This document shows, in pieces, positions 18,759 through 26,109 of a DNA stretch of 64,000 nt (its first letter is position 1; every line of letters starts with the position of its first letter). Below the pieces are notes generated by a model that had not been told where the DNA came from, did not search any database, and saw only the letters and a program-made list of their open reading frames with translations. Source of the DNA: Candidatus Electrothrix aestuarii (lineage in GTDB: Bacteria > Desulfobacterota > Desulfobulbia > Desulfobulbales > Desulfobulbaceae); assembly GCA_032595685.2 (NCBI GenBank), contig CP159373.1:2129001-2193000 (forward strand), read 5' to 3'. The translations under genes were made by a program, and so were the position numbers.

Positions 18759-19103
18759 GTGAAAGTTGACTGGGCATATCTTCGGAAAGGGTGAAAGTCC
18801 TGCACACAAGCACAGGTGGTGCTGACAGGGAAAGGAATAGTGCCGGAAGAAGTTGTTGATACAAGAAAGGAAAAGATTACAGAAGATGGGGCTTGGGAAC
18901 TCCTCAAAGCTGCGCAAGAGCTTGTCGTGGGACGTGGAAAGAAATTCGAGATTTTTCATCCTGCGCAGGATGAAAAAGAAGTCATCCTTAAGGCCTGTTT
19001 GGGGCGAACAGGTAATCTTCGCGCTCCAGCGCTGAAAATAGGAAAGAGAATGGTGATTGGTTTTAATGATGCCATGTATGAACAGTTTGTAGGCGATTTG
19101 TGA
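18759..19103 (+). CDS. ArsC/Spx-like thioredoxin-fold selenoprotein (in-frame UGA = Sec12)
   Basis: The frame is read through a TGA at 18792-18794. With it decoded, the protein is 114 residues starting at GTG 18759 (AGGAGGG five bases upstream). It begins MKVDWAYLRKG-U-KSC-TQAQ, giving a redox motif Sec12-x-x-Cys15 where a CxxC is expected, directly before the helix and LTGKGI. The C-terminal IGKRMVIGFNDAMYEQ matches the ArsC/Spx end. An ATG-started frame after the TGA alone would lack the active site. A SECIS-like hairpin follows the TGA. The stop overlaps the bioF start (GTGA). Its exact redox partner is unknown. Confidence 0.82.
18792..18831 (+). promoter_or_regulatory. Bacterial SECIS-like element at the recoded UGA
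   Basis: Fifteen bases after the UGA an apical hairpin GCAC-AGGUG-GUGC forms, over a lower stem UCCUG/CAGGG. A G-G-U in the apical loop at this distance is what SelB recognises in E. coli fdhF-type elements. Reading by eye; no folding program was run. Confidence 0.7.
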
Positions 19104-20299
19104 ACTCCTTTACCTGTCGTTTAACAGATCAATTGCAGGTTTTATCCGAACAGGGCGTTCGCCGGAAGATGCTCTCTGTTCAGCCAACAGGCTCGGCTTC
19201 CCTTCAGCATCAGGATGTAGGTTTTCTGAATCTGGCTAGCAATGACTATCTCGGTTTGGCTGGTGATAAGGCATTGCTTCGAAGGTTTTATGCCGCCCTT
19301 GAGCAGGAACCTTTTTTTGAGCGCTATGCTTTGGGGAGTGGGGCTTCGCGTCTTATGACCGGCAACCATGCGCAGTATGCTTTTTTGGAAGAAGGGCTGG
19401 CTCGCGTGTACCAGAAGGATAAGGCACTGATTTTTAATTCCGGCTACCATATTAATATAGGGTTGCTGCCCGCACTTGCCCGGAAAGGAGATCTCATCCT
19501 TGCGGATAAGCTTTGTCATGCCAGTCTCATCGATGGAATGCGTCTTTCCGGGGCAAAGATGATTCGTTACCCTCATCTTGATTATGTTTCTCTCGAAAAG
19601 TTACTGCAAAAATATCGTGCAGGGGGGAGGGCTCAGAAAAAGCAGACTATTTTTATCGTGACCGAATCCATCTTTTCTATGGATGGTGATTGCGCTGATC
19701 TTCCTGCCTTGGTTCGCCTGAAGGAAGAGTATGACGCAGTTTTGTATGTGGATGAAGCCCATTCTGTTGGGGTGCGGGGTGAGAAAGGCCTGGGATTGGC
19801 CGAAGAACAGAGTGTTGTTGAGCATGTTGATCTCCTGGTAGGGACCTTTGGCAAGGCCTGGGGAGGGCAGGGGGCCTTTGTGGTCTGTGAGGAGACCGTA
19901 TATAATTACTTGGTTAATACGGCGCGGTCGCTGATTTTTACTACCGCCCTTCCTCCTGTGAATATTCATTGGCTCAATTTTGTGCTCCCTCTTATTTTGG
20001 GGATGGCCGAAGAGCGGAAGAACTTGGCAAGGATGGCACAGGATTTGCGCAAGGCCGTGCAGGATGTTGGGCTCAGGACCGGCGGGGAAAGTCATATCAT
20101 TCCGATTATGATCGGTGATGAGGACAGGGCTGTTCAGATTGCCGAATATTTGCGCCGGAAAGGTTTCTGGGTACAGGCTGTTCGTACCCCGACCGTTCCT
20201 CGTGGCACAGCTCGTTTACGTCTTTCCTTGTGCGCTGGCATGGAATCTGAGCAACTTGCTTCCTTGCCCGAACATATATCTCAGGCCCTTGCCGTATGA
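19100..20299 (+). CDS. bioF: 8-amino-7-oxononanoate synthase
   Basis: 399 residues; PLP-dependent condensation of pimeloyl-ACP (or CoA) with alanine, the first step of biotin ring assembly. Motifs: LNLASNDYLGLA, GSGASRLMTGN, FNSGYHINIG, VDEAHSVGVRG, and PLP lysine Lys252 in TFGKAWGGQGAF. The start is a GTG overlapping the selenoprotein stop by 4 nt; its own stop overlaps bioG in an ATGA junction, so the whole operon is translationally coupled. Confidence 0.95.
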   Translation: MNSFTCRLTDQLQVLSEQGVRRKMLSVQPTGSASLQHQDVGFLNLASNDYLGLAGDKALLRRFYAALEQEPFFERYALGSGASRLMTGNHAQYAFLEEGLARVYQKDKALIFNSGYHINIGLLPALARKGDLILADKLCHASLIDGMRLSGAKMIRYPHLDYVSLEKLLQKYRAGGRAQKKQTIFIVTESIFSMDGDCADLPALVRLKEEYDAVLYVDEAHSVGVRGEKGLGLAEEQSVVEHVDLLVGTFGKAWGGQGAFVVCEETVYNYLVNTARSLIFTTALPPVNIHWLNFVLPLILGMAEERKNLARMAQDLRKAVQDVGLRTGGESHIIPIMIGDEDRAVQIAEYLRRKGFWVQAVRTPTVPRGTARLRLSLCAGMESEQLASLPEHISQALAV

Positions 20300-20994
20300 A
20301 ACACCGCTGGCTTCATCAACAGGGGAATCAGGATTGCCTCCTCTTTTTTGCAGGCTGGGGGATGTGCCCGGAAGTTTTTGCTGATATTCCGTCCGGTGAC
20401 ATCGATGTTCTCATGTTCTTTGATTATCGGAGGATGGATCCCGAGGATTTCGTCTCGGTTTTAGCAAAGAAGGGGGGGGCGTATCGTCATGTATACCTCA
20501 TCTCCTGGTCTATGGGAGTTTGGGCTGCGTCAGTGTTCTTTGCTGAGACTGCTGCGAACCTTCCTTGTTTAGCCGCAGCAATCGCTATCGGAGGGACGTG
20601 TTTCCCTATAGATGATAAATTGGGCATTCCTGAGCAAAATTTTGTGGAAATGGCGGAACAGCTTACATCTGCACGGGTGAAGGAATTTCACTCTTCCATG
20701 TTTGCTGACGATGAGCATGCTGACCGTTTTGCCCTTGCTTTCCAAAGGGGAGAACGGGGTGTGGGGGAGCTCCAAGAGGAACTCCAAACCTTGGCCAGTG
20801 CATATAGAAAAGGGGCTGAGGCTTTTGAAATTTACACACACAGGATTGTCACTGGCCGGGACCGTATTTTTCCGGCCCGGAATCAGGTAAGGGCTTGGGG
20901 GCGTACCGCGTGCCGCCAGCTTTCCTTGTCCCATTTTCCTTTTTATCTCTGGCCAAGCTGGTCAGTAATGCTTCAAGAGTTGATGTCAGCCTAG
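20296..20994 (+). CDS. bioG: Pimeloyl-ACP methyl ester esterase, BioG type
   Basis: 232 residues of the DUF452/BioG alpha/beta-hydrolase family, which replaces BioH in many bacteria. It opens with the typical FFAGWGMCPE oxyanion-side segment; the nucleophile is Ser72 in ISWSMGVWAA and the C-terminal SHFPFY supplies the His. It removes the methyl ester that BioC added, once the pimeloyl chain is complete. Position between bioF and bioC fits exactly. Confidence 0.88.
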   Translation: MKHRWLHQQGNQDCLLFFAGWGMCPEVFADIPSGDIDVLMFFDYRRMDPEDFVSVLAKKGGAYRHVYLISWSMGVWAASVFFAETAANLPCLAAAIAIGGTCFPIDDKLGIPEQNFVEMAEQLTSARVKEFHSSMFADDEHADRFALAFQRGERGVGELQEELQTLASAYRKGAEAFEIYTHRIVTGRDRIFPARNQVRAWGRTACRQLSLSHFPFYLWPSWSVMLQELMSA

Positions 20995-21029
20995 AACTGT
21001 TTCCGTCACCCACTTGTTGTTCTCTTATT

Positions 21030-21794
21030 ATGCAGAAAATCGATAAACAGTTCGTCTGTCGTCAATTCCGTCGTGCTGCTGCCAGTTATGACCGCCAAGC
21101 CACGATTCAGCATCGGGTAGCTGATCGGCTTCTGGAGCTGCTCGTTCCCTATGTTAAGTCGGAGCCTTTGAGGGTTTTGGAAATTGGCTGCTGTACCGGC
21201 TTATTGACGGGGAAATTGCTCCAGAGTGATATTAAGGTGGGCAGCCTTTTGCTTAATGATCTTATGCCGGATTTTGCTGAGCGGCTTCCTCATGATCTTG
21301 CTGTGGATGAACTGAGCTTTCTTCCGGGCGATATAGAAAAGCTTTCCTTGTCAGGGGTCTTTGACCTTATCATCTCCTCTTCTACCTTTCATTGGCTGCA
21401 TGATTTGGAGCGGACGCTGGTTAAGCTTCTTGTTGCCCTGAGGCCGGGAGGGATACTTGCCTTTTCTTTGTATGGGCCCGGGAACCTCCCTGAGATCAAA
21501 GAGCTCACAGGTGTAGGGCTTGATTATCTCCCCTTGTCAGCGATTGTCTCAATGCTGAAGCATCGTTATATTCTTGAAGAGCAGCATCAGGAAAAAGAAA
21601 TTTTCCTTTTTCCTGGTCCTCGTGAGGTGCTGAATCACCTTCGCCAGACTGGGGTGAATGCTATTAATCGAAGACCTTGGACTCGTCAGGAATTACAGAC
21701 CTTTTGCCGGGAATATAAAAAACGATTTTATATGGATCGCTCTGTGCGCCTTACCTATCATCCCTTATATTTCATCGCTCGGCGCTCTCTATGA
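21030..21794 (+). CDS. bioC: Malonyl-ACP O-methyltransferase
   Basis: 254 residues from the ATG at 21030 (MQKIDKQFVCRQF), the usual BioC N-terminus; upstream open frame overlapping bioG is not homologous. SAM-dependent methyltransferase with FRRAAASYDRQA, the SAM-binding VLEIGCCTGLLTG, and ISSSTFHWLHD. It methylates malonyl-ACP to start pimelate synthesis. A good ribosome site is not evident, so translation may depend on bioG. bioA, bioB and bioD are not in this window. Confidence 0.9.
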   Translation: MQKIDKQFVCRQFRRAAASYDRQATIQHRVADRLLELLVPYVKSEPLRVLEIGCCTGLLTGKLLQSDIKVGSLLLNDLMPDFAERLPHDLAVDELSFLPGDIEKLSLSGVFDLIISSSTFHWLHDLERTLVKLLVALRPGGILAFSLYGPGNLPEIKELTGVGLDYLPLSAIVSMLKHRYILEEQHQEKEIFLFPGPREVLNHLRQTGVNAINRRPWTRQELQTFCREYKKRFYMDRSVRLTYHPLYFIARRSL

Positions 21795-21819
21795 GGATCG
21801 AATGTAGATAGATCTAGAT

Positions 21820-21843
21820 GCTCTGCGTGTTGAGAGCTTTTTT
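21820..21843 (+). terminator. Terminator of the bio operon
   Basis: GCTCT / AGAGC stem with an eight-base loop followed by TTTTTT, 25 nt after the bioC stop. Confidence 0.75.
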
Positions 21844-21916
21844 GCTAAAAAAAGGTCTGGCTCAGTAAAAAAGACTTGCGGGAAACTGTGTAGAATGGTA
21901 AAGAGCATATGCGTTT

Positions 21917-21993
21917 GCGCTTGTAGCTCATCTGGATAGAGTATCGGACTACGAATCCGAGGGTAGCAGGTTCGAATCCTGCCAGGCGCACCA
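21917..21993 (+). tRNA. tRNA-Arg (anticodon ACG)
   Basis: 77 nt including an encoded CCA. Acceptor GCGCTTG/CAGGCGC (with one G-U), D-arm TAGCTCATCTGGATAGAGTA, anticodon loop CTACGAA, T-arm GCAGGTTCGAATCCTGC. The anticodon ACG would be modified to ICG and read CGU, CGC and CGA. Confidence 0.95.
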
Positions 21994-22001
21994 GGAATTT
22001 C

Positions 22002-22038
22002 AAGCCTCCCTGTCTTTTTCGGACTCGGAGGCTTTTTT
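22002..22038 (+). terminator. Terminator after tRNA-Arg
   Basis: AAGCCTCC / GGAGGCTT stem with a 17-base loop followed by TTTT, eight bases beyond the tRNA CCA end. Confidence 0.85.
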
Positions 22039-22174
22039 GTTTTCTTGCGGAGCTTGTTCGTTCTCCTCTTGTCAAAGCACCTGGAAATGACTACTGTTAT
22101 GAAACAGTCGAAAAACGTCCAGAGAAGACGATGAACAACTTTTCCGAGATCATCAGCTGATCAGTGTCTGAGCA

Positions 22175-22624
22175 ATGAAGATTGTCTGCAAAAATAAAAA
22201 AGCCTTTCATGATTATCATATAGATAAAACAATGGAAGCGGGCATGGTCCTTACCGGGCCGGAGGTGAAGTCCTTACGGGCTGGCCGGGCGAATATTAAG
22301 GACGGTTATGCGCAGTTGAAGAACGGAGAAGTGTTTTTGTACAATATTCATATTTCTCCTTATGCCTTTACAACATATTCCGCAACAGATCCTCTTCGGG
22401 TACGTAAGTTGTTGTTGCACAAAAGGGAAATACGAAAGCTGCTTGGCAAGCTGCATGAAAAAGGAGTTGCGCTTATTCCGCTCAAGATATATTTTATAGA
22501 TAATGGAAAGGCCAAGATAGAGCTTGGTGTGGCGCGCGGAAAAAAATTGTATGACAAACGAGCCGCTTTAAAAGAAAAGCAATCAAACCGTGAAGTGGAA
22601 CGCTCTTTGCGGCAGAAATATTAA
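22175..22624 (+). CDS. smpB: SsrA-binding protein SmpB
   Basis: 149 residues, the normal length. Contains the N-terminal KNKKAFHDY and [19 protein letters not shown] segment, and the basic C-terminal tail ([17 protein letters not shown]). It brings tmRNA to stalled ribosomes. Placed directly upstream of ssrA, 45 nt apart, as in many Desulfobacterota. Confidence 0.97.
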   Translation: MKIVCKNKKAFHDYHIDKTMEAGMVLTGPEVKSLRAGRANIKDGYAQLKNGEVFLYNIHISPYAFTTYSATDPLRVRKLLLHKREIRKLLGKLHEKGVALIPLKIYFIDNGKAKIELGVARGKKLYDKRAALKEKQSNREVERSLRQKY

Positions 22625-22669
22625 AATATTTTACATCCCTCCCCTTGGGAAGGGATAACAAAAGAATAT

Positions 22670-23029
22670 GGGGGTGAAACGGATTCGACGGGGATATGAA
22701 AGCTCAACGTTGCATGCCGAGTGTTCTGTCAGCTCGTAAACTTGATGGAATTTTAAATATAATCGCAGACGATTATAACTACGCACTGGCAGCGTAAGCT
22801 GCTGTGCCGCTTTTCCGGTCCGCGCCCGTAAGGCTGGATAAAAGCGTCGACTCTTCGGGCTGGTCTGCCGATGTGCCTCTCATCGGAAAGACGAGAATCC
22901 AACAGGCTGGTATTCAGCAATTCCTGTTCTGAGTGAGAGCTGAATACGAGATTTTTACTCGGAACTAAGCATGTAGAAGCGTGAGGGGAGTATTTTCGGA
23001 CCCGGGTTCAACTCCCGGCACCTCCACCA
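22670..23029 (+). ncRNA. ssrA: Transfer-messenger RNA (tmRNA)
   Basis: 360 nt. The 5' end GGGGGTGAAACGGATTCGAC and the 3' end with T-arm CCGGGTTCAACTCCCGG and CACCTCCACCA form the tRNA-like domain (acceptor GGGGGTG/CACCTCC). The tag frame at 22765-22797 reads ADDYNYALAA then TAA, a normal degradation tag. The 3' end of ssrA is a common integration site for genomic islands, and accessory sequence follows it here. Confidence 0.96.
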
Positions 23030-23036
23030 AATAAGG

Positions 23037-23074
23037 AAAAGCCCGCAGCCTGATACGGTTTGCGGGCTTTTTTT
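23037..23074 (+). terminator. tmRNA terminator
   Basis: AAGCCCGCA / TGCGGGCTT stem with loop GCCTGATACGGTT and a run of seven Ts, eight bases after the tmRNA CCA. A near-identical copy occurs at 25190-25227. Confidence 0.92.
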
Positions 23075-23217
23075 GTGCCTTTCCTTCTTTCTTCTTTTTT
23101 GCAATTATTGTAATGGGCTATAGTGGATTTGAGGTGAACTCCCGATAAGCTCTTCCATCATATATGCGGCCTGTGGAAAAACAATTCATTCTCGTACAGA
23201 AAAAATCAGGTGATCAA

Positions 23218-23459
23218 TTTTAAAAAGCGGTCGTTCATCTTTTAAAGACCAGCCACTACTTTTTAAAACCGGGGGTTGGATTTTAAAAGGAGAGAGGTCT
23301 CCTTTTAAAGGTAACGTCTCAACTTTTAAAACTCAGGCGGCACCTTTTAAAGGTATGCTCTCATCTTTTTAAGGGGGGCTATGGGAATTAAAAGGTGATG
23401 CCTCGCCTTTTAAAGATGGGGCATGGGAATTAAAATGCGGGCGGATGGTTTTAAAAAAA
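23218..23459. repeat. Array of 12 TTTTAAA-cored units with 21-bp period
   Basis: TTTTAAA or a close variant (AATTAAAA twice, TTTTTAAG once) starts at 23218, 23240, 23261, 23281, 23303, 23324, 23345, 23367, 23387, 23408, 23428 and 23449. Intervals are 20-22 bases, mean 21.0. The 13-15 bases between cores are GC-rich and not conserved. Intervals that are not multiples of three and in-frame TAA codons argue against a coding repeat. It resembles intergenic CCTTTTAAAGG-type palindromes seen in other genomes, but in strict phase. Confidence 0.85.
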
Positions 23460-23989
23460 GACCGGTCGTCTTGTCATCAGAAGCCAGCGACAAAAAGAAA
23501 AGGAGAGACATATTTTGAGTAAGAGCGTACCGAATTATTGCAGGAAGCAAACGAGATAAAGAAGGCCTTGTTGACCTGCTCAGGAGAGTAAACCAGAGGC
23601 CGCCGGGAAGGTCAGGTCATTAATGGGTTCTGGTGAGCTTAGTGGTTTCTGAACACTTGCACACCAATTGTCTTTAAGATTCGAACCTTCAACCTCTCCC
23701 TACAACCCGCATGGCTGCGTGGTTTGATTTTGGGGTGTGATACCGATGTGGGAGGCCGCTCACTTCACCAGATTAAACAAATCTGAAAAATTTCCCCCCG
23801 ATCCAAATTGAACCATTGGCAGCCCGCAAGCCTGCATGAAGCCCGCAGAAAGCGGTTTTGCCTCTTCTTTTTTGTCAATAGTGCTTTTCTGTTTACTTTT
23901 CATTCAAGATTGTTAAAAGTGATGCAGACACAATGAGTACTTAGGGTTCCATCTTTGCCCTTTTAATATTTTGATAAGCGGAAATAAAA

Positions 23990-24232
23990 ATGGGATTAGA
24001 ATATAAAATCACATTTGAAGTACCTGATGATTATGATCCATCTTCAGTCATAAAAAAATTACCTTCACCAATCAGCTCAAATATGACAGAAATTTATAAC
24101 TATTCGGTTGAAGAAGACGGTTTTTATTTTTTAGATAACCTTGTTGACCAAATCGTTGCTGCTTATGCTATGAAATTGTTAATTGATGAATCTCTAGCTT
24201 ATTCAGAAAGTATTAAGATTCAGAAGTTATAG
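23990..24232 (+). CDS. Hypothetical protein, 80 aa
   Basis: Not recognised. An acidic, soluble 80-residue protein with a YKITFEVPDDYDP start, a Tyr/Phe-rich middle and a predicted helix near the C-terminus. Base composition is more AT-rich than the surrounding core genes. AGCGGA nine bases upstream is a weak ribosome site. It lies in the accessory tract after tmRNA, so it may be a cargo gene. Confidence 0.5.
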   Translation: MGLEYKITFEVPDDYDPSSVIKKLPSPISSNMTEIYNYSVEEDGFYFLDNLVDQIVAAYAMKLLIDESLAYSESIKIQKL

Positions 24233-24323
24233 AAAACAGATAGGGGGTCTGTCTCTCATTTACTCCTCATTTACTCAAAAAAAACAAACCGGACATCCAA
24301 TCCAAAAATCACAAATCACCCTC

Positions 24324-24509
24324 ATGAAACAAGCTTTGGTAATAGATAAATGTTTTTTACAATCTAAAGGAAAATTTATTATCCAAGAATTAGCTACTTC
24401 GTATCGTTTAGTTATGACAGGCGCTATTTTCTATGAGTTATTGACTTGCAAACCAAACGTTGGAAAAGGGGGACAGATTTATTTTTCAGCACCCTCTTCT
24501 GGAAAATAA
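24324..24509 (+). pseudogene. Truncated PIN-like protein fragment
   Basis: 61 codons beginning MKQALVIDKCFLQSKG and continuing to AIFYELLTCKP. This looks like the first strand-helix-helix of a PIN-like nuclease or toxin family (ALVIDxxxLQ ... LFYELLT), after which the frame ends. Full members are several times longer. No ribosome site is visible. I call it a remnant with modest certainty. Confidence 0.4.
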
Positions 24510-24675
24510 ATAACGTCGCATAATGAATTTTACGTTAAATTCGACTTCCTACCAGGCTCGACACAAAACACCTCATCACACTTTTCCTTTTCTTAATTCG
24601 TAATCGTGTCCGATCGATCCCCTGTTACAGACATGATCTGTATCACGGTCGAGCCTTCTTGTTTTTAGTGTCCTC
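24510..24675. other. Short intergenic stretch with an inverted repeat
   Basis: GGCTCGAC near 24556 and GTCGAGCC near 24649 form an inverted repeat about 90 bases apart, just before the Abi remnant. It could be a leftover element boundary or a regulatory arm; nothing else is seen. Confidence 0.35.
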
Positions 24676-25163
24676 ATGCCTTCCCCGCCTCTTATCAAAC
24701 CCCATTTAGAATACCCTGAACTTGTAGCCCGTCTCAAAGAACGGGGAATGATCATTCCCGACGAAGCAAGGGCAATCCGCAAGCTGTCTCAAATTGGATA
24801 CTACCGGTTAAGCGGCTTCTGGTACCGTACAGGCGTCCCAGATTTGACGATGAAGGCAATTTCCTCAAAGACTCAGAAACCGGTCTTCTTGTCCGGGATG
24901 ACAGATTTCAGAACAACATCAACTTTAACGATATAATAGACCTGTATCTGTTTGATAAAAAGTTGCGCCAGCTCATGCTGGACGGGATCGAACGGATTGA
25001 AATTTTCATGCGCAGTATCATTGCCCATGAAATAGGGAAGATTGATCCGCTCGCCTATGAGAAGGAAGAATTTATCAATCCCAAGGTCACCGCAACCAAG
25101 CAGAAGAACGGCAGGGCCGTCAACCATTGGTATGAATGGATGAACAGGCTTTGCAATCAGTAA
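24676..25163 (+). pseudogene. Abi_2 (AbiD/AbiF-like) abortive-infection gene, frameshifted and truncated
   Basis: The first frame gives an Abi_2 N-terminus: LVARLKERGMIIPDEARAI, LSQIGYYRLSGFWYR. Homology then moves to another frame (DDEGNFLKDSETG..., INFNDIIDLYLFDKKLR, GIERIEIFMRSIIAHEIG). The switch is at about 24841-24850, where GATTTGAC needs one more T. The second frame stops at 25163 (about 160 residues in total), whereas Abi_2 proteins are normally near 300. It ends 27 bases before a copy of the tmRNA terminator. This family acts in phage defence, sometimes as toxin; here it is dead. Confidence 0.82.
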
Positions 25164-25643
25164 GTCCAAAGAAATCCGTAGAAGTTCATAAGCCCGCAGC
25201 CTGAAAAGGTTTGCGGGCTTTTTTTTGTCCAATGGAGTCTCCGGGAGTGTCTTTTGGTAGCCAAATTTACAGTATTTTTTACAGTACCAACCGATTTTTC
25301 AACCTGTATGTGCCGTCTCCAGGGAAGAAGGGGTGTTTCCCTGTGACAGGCTTGTACCTCCTCTTGCACATCGATAAAGAACGTCAGGATACTCTCTCCT
25401 CAAAAGTTCGCTTTCTGAAAGTAAAAACATATTGACTTTTCAGAATCAGCATGTTTGCCTTTAATTTATCATATCCTTTCATCAACGATTGGCTACAAAA
25501 ACAAGATGATAAATCTATGCGCATCCCAAAAACATCCTTTCTCCATACAATACTTGCTTGAGAGAAGACTATGCAAAACCGATTGAATTTTTGCAAATTT
25601 ATTAGAATCCGGCGCCTGTTTATCATAATGATAATTCTGCATA
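25164..25643. other. Gene-free stretch with terminator copy
   Basis: 480 bases. Apart from the terminator at 25190-25227, several short frames exist but none has a ribosome site or recognisable similarity. Confidence 0.5.
25190..25227 (+). terminator. Second copy of the tmRNA terminator
   Basis: Same stem (AAGCCCGCA / TGCGGGCTT) and nearly the same loop as at 23037, with only two changed bases over 36 (GATACGG becomes GAAAAGG), and a T run. It forms a direct repeat flanking the 2.1 kb accessory tract. Confidence 0.85.
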
Positions 25644-26042
25644 ATGACCCGCTTGGATGAGGTCGCTGATGATGCCCATTTAGACGCCGGACAAATCAAA
25701 GAGGAATCACTGAAATCCGTGGATTATGATGTCTGGTGCTGTCCGGATTGCGGCATAAGGAAGGTTGTCCCCTACAACAGTTGGTTTTCTTCGTATACAA
25801 AGTGTTCGCGATGCAAACGCCGCACCATGAAGGTGACAAGCAGAACGATCACAAGTGCGACCACAAGCTCTACCGGTACAGGCGAAAAAACAGAGAGCTG
25901 TACAAACTGCGGCTATCACCACACATCCAGATATACCATCCCGAGGAGAACAGAATCAAGCAGTTCCGGCAGTTCTTCTTCCGGCAGCAGTTCTTTCGGC
26001 GGCGGGCGTTCTTCCGGTGGAGGTGCCAGCGGATCGTGGTGA
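25644..26042 (+). pseudogene. Truncated TPM-type protein: zinc-ribbon and Ser/Gly tail only
   Basis: 132 codons matching the C-terminal third of the protein at 28565-29854: SVDYDVWCCPDCG, the SRCKRR/CTNCGY zinc-ribbon halves, SATTSSTG, and a Ser/Gly-rich tail ending GGGASGSW. The signal peptide, TPM domain and membrane helices of the full paralogue are missing upstream. Without them no secretion or anchoring is expected, so it is probably a duplication remnant. Confidence 0.75.
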
Positions 26043-26109
26043 CGAGCTGCATCTCATCAGTACATTTCGCTGTGATGTGCTTTCGATCCTACCAAATTTT
26101 TAACGAGTA

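Larger units (their letters stand above)
23030..23989. other. 960-base gene-free stretch after tmRNA
   Basis: Holds the tmRNA terminator (23037-23074), a regular TTTTAAA array (23218-23459), and about 500 bases in which no gene is visible. A degraded copy of the terminator stem (AGCCCGCA ... AAGCCCGCAGAAAGCGG) lies at about 23820-23857. Confidence 0.6.

Noticed and set aside
23218-23459. CRISPR array
   Set aside because: The repeated core is only 7-8 bases and spacers 13-15 bases, far too short; no cas genes are near.
23218-23459. Classical phased A-tract bend
   Set aside because: Cores are T4A3-type with a central TpA step, which gives little curvature compared with A4T4 tracts; curvature remains to be computed, so I report phase but not bending.
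23680-23720. tRNA fragment on the minus strand
   Set aside because: A GGTTCGAATC-like T-loop is present, but no acceptor or anticodon arm pairs around it.
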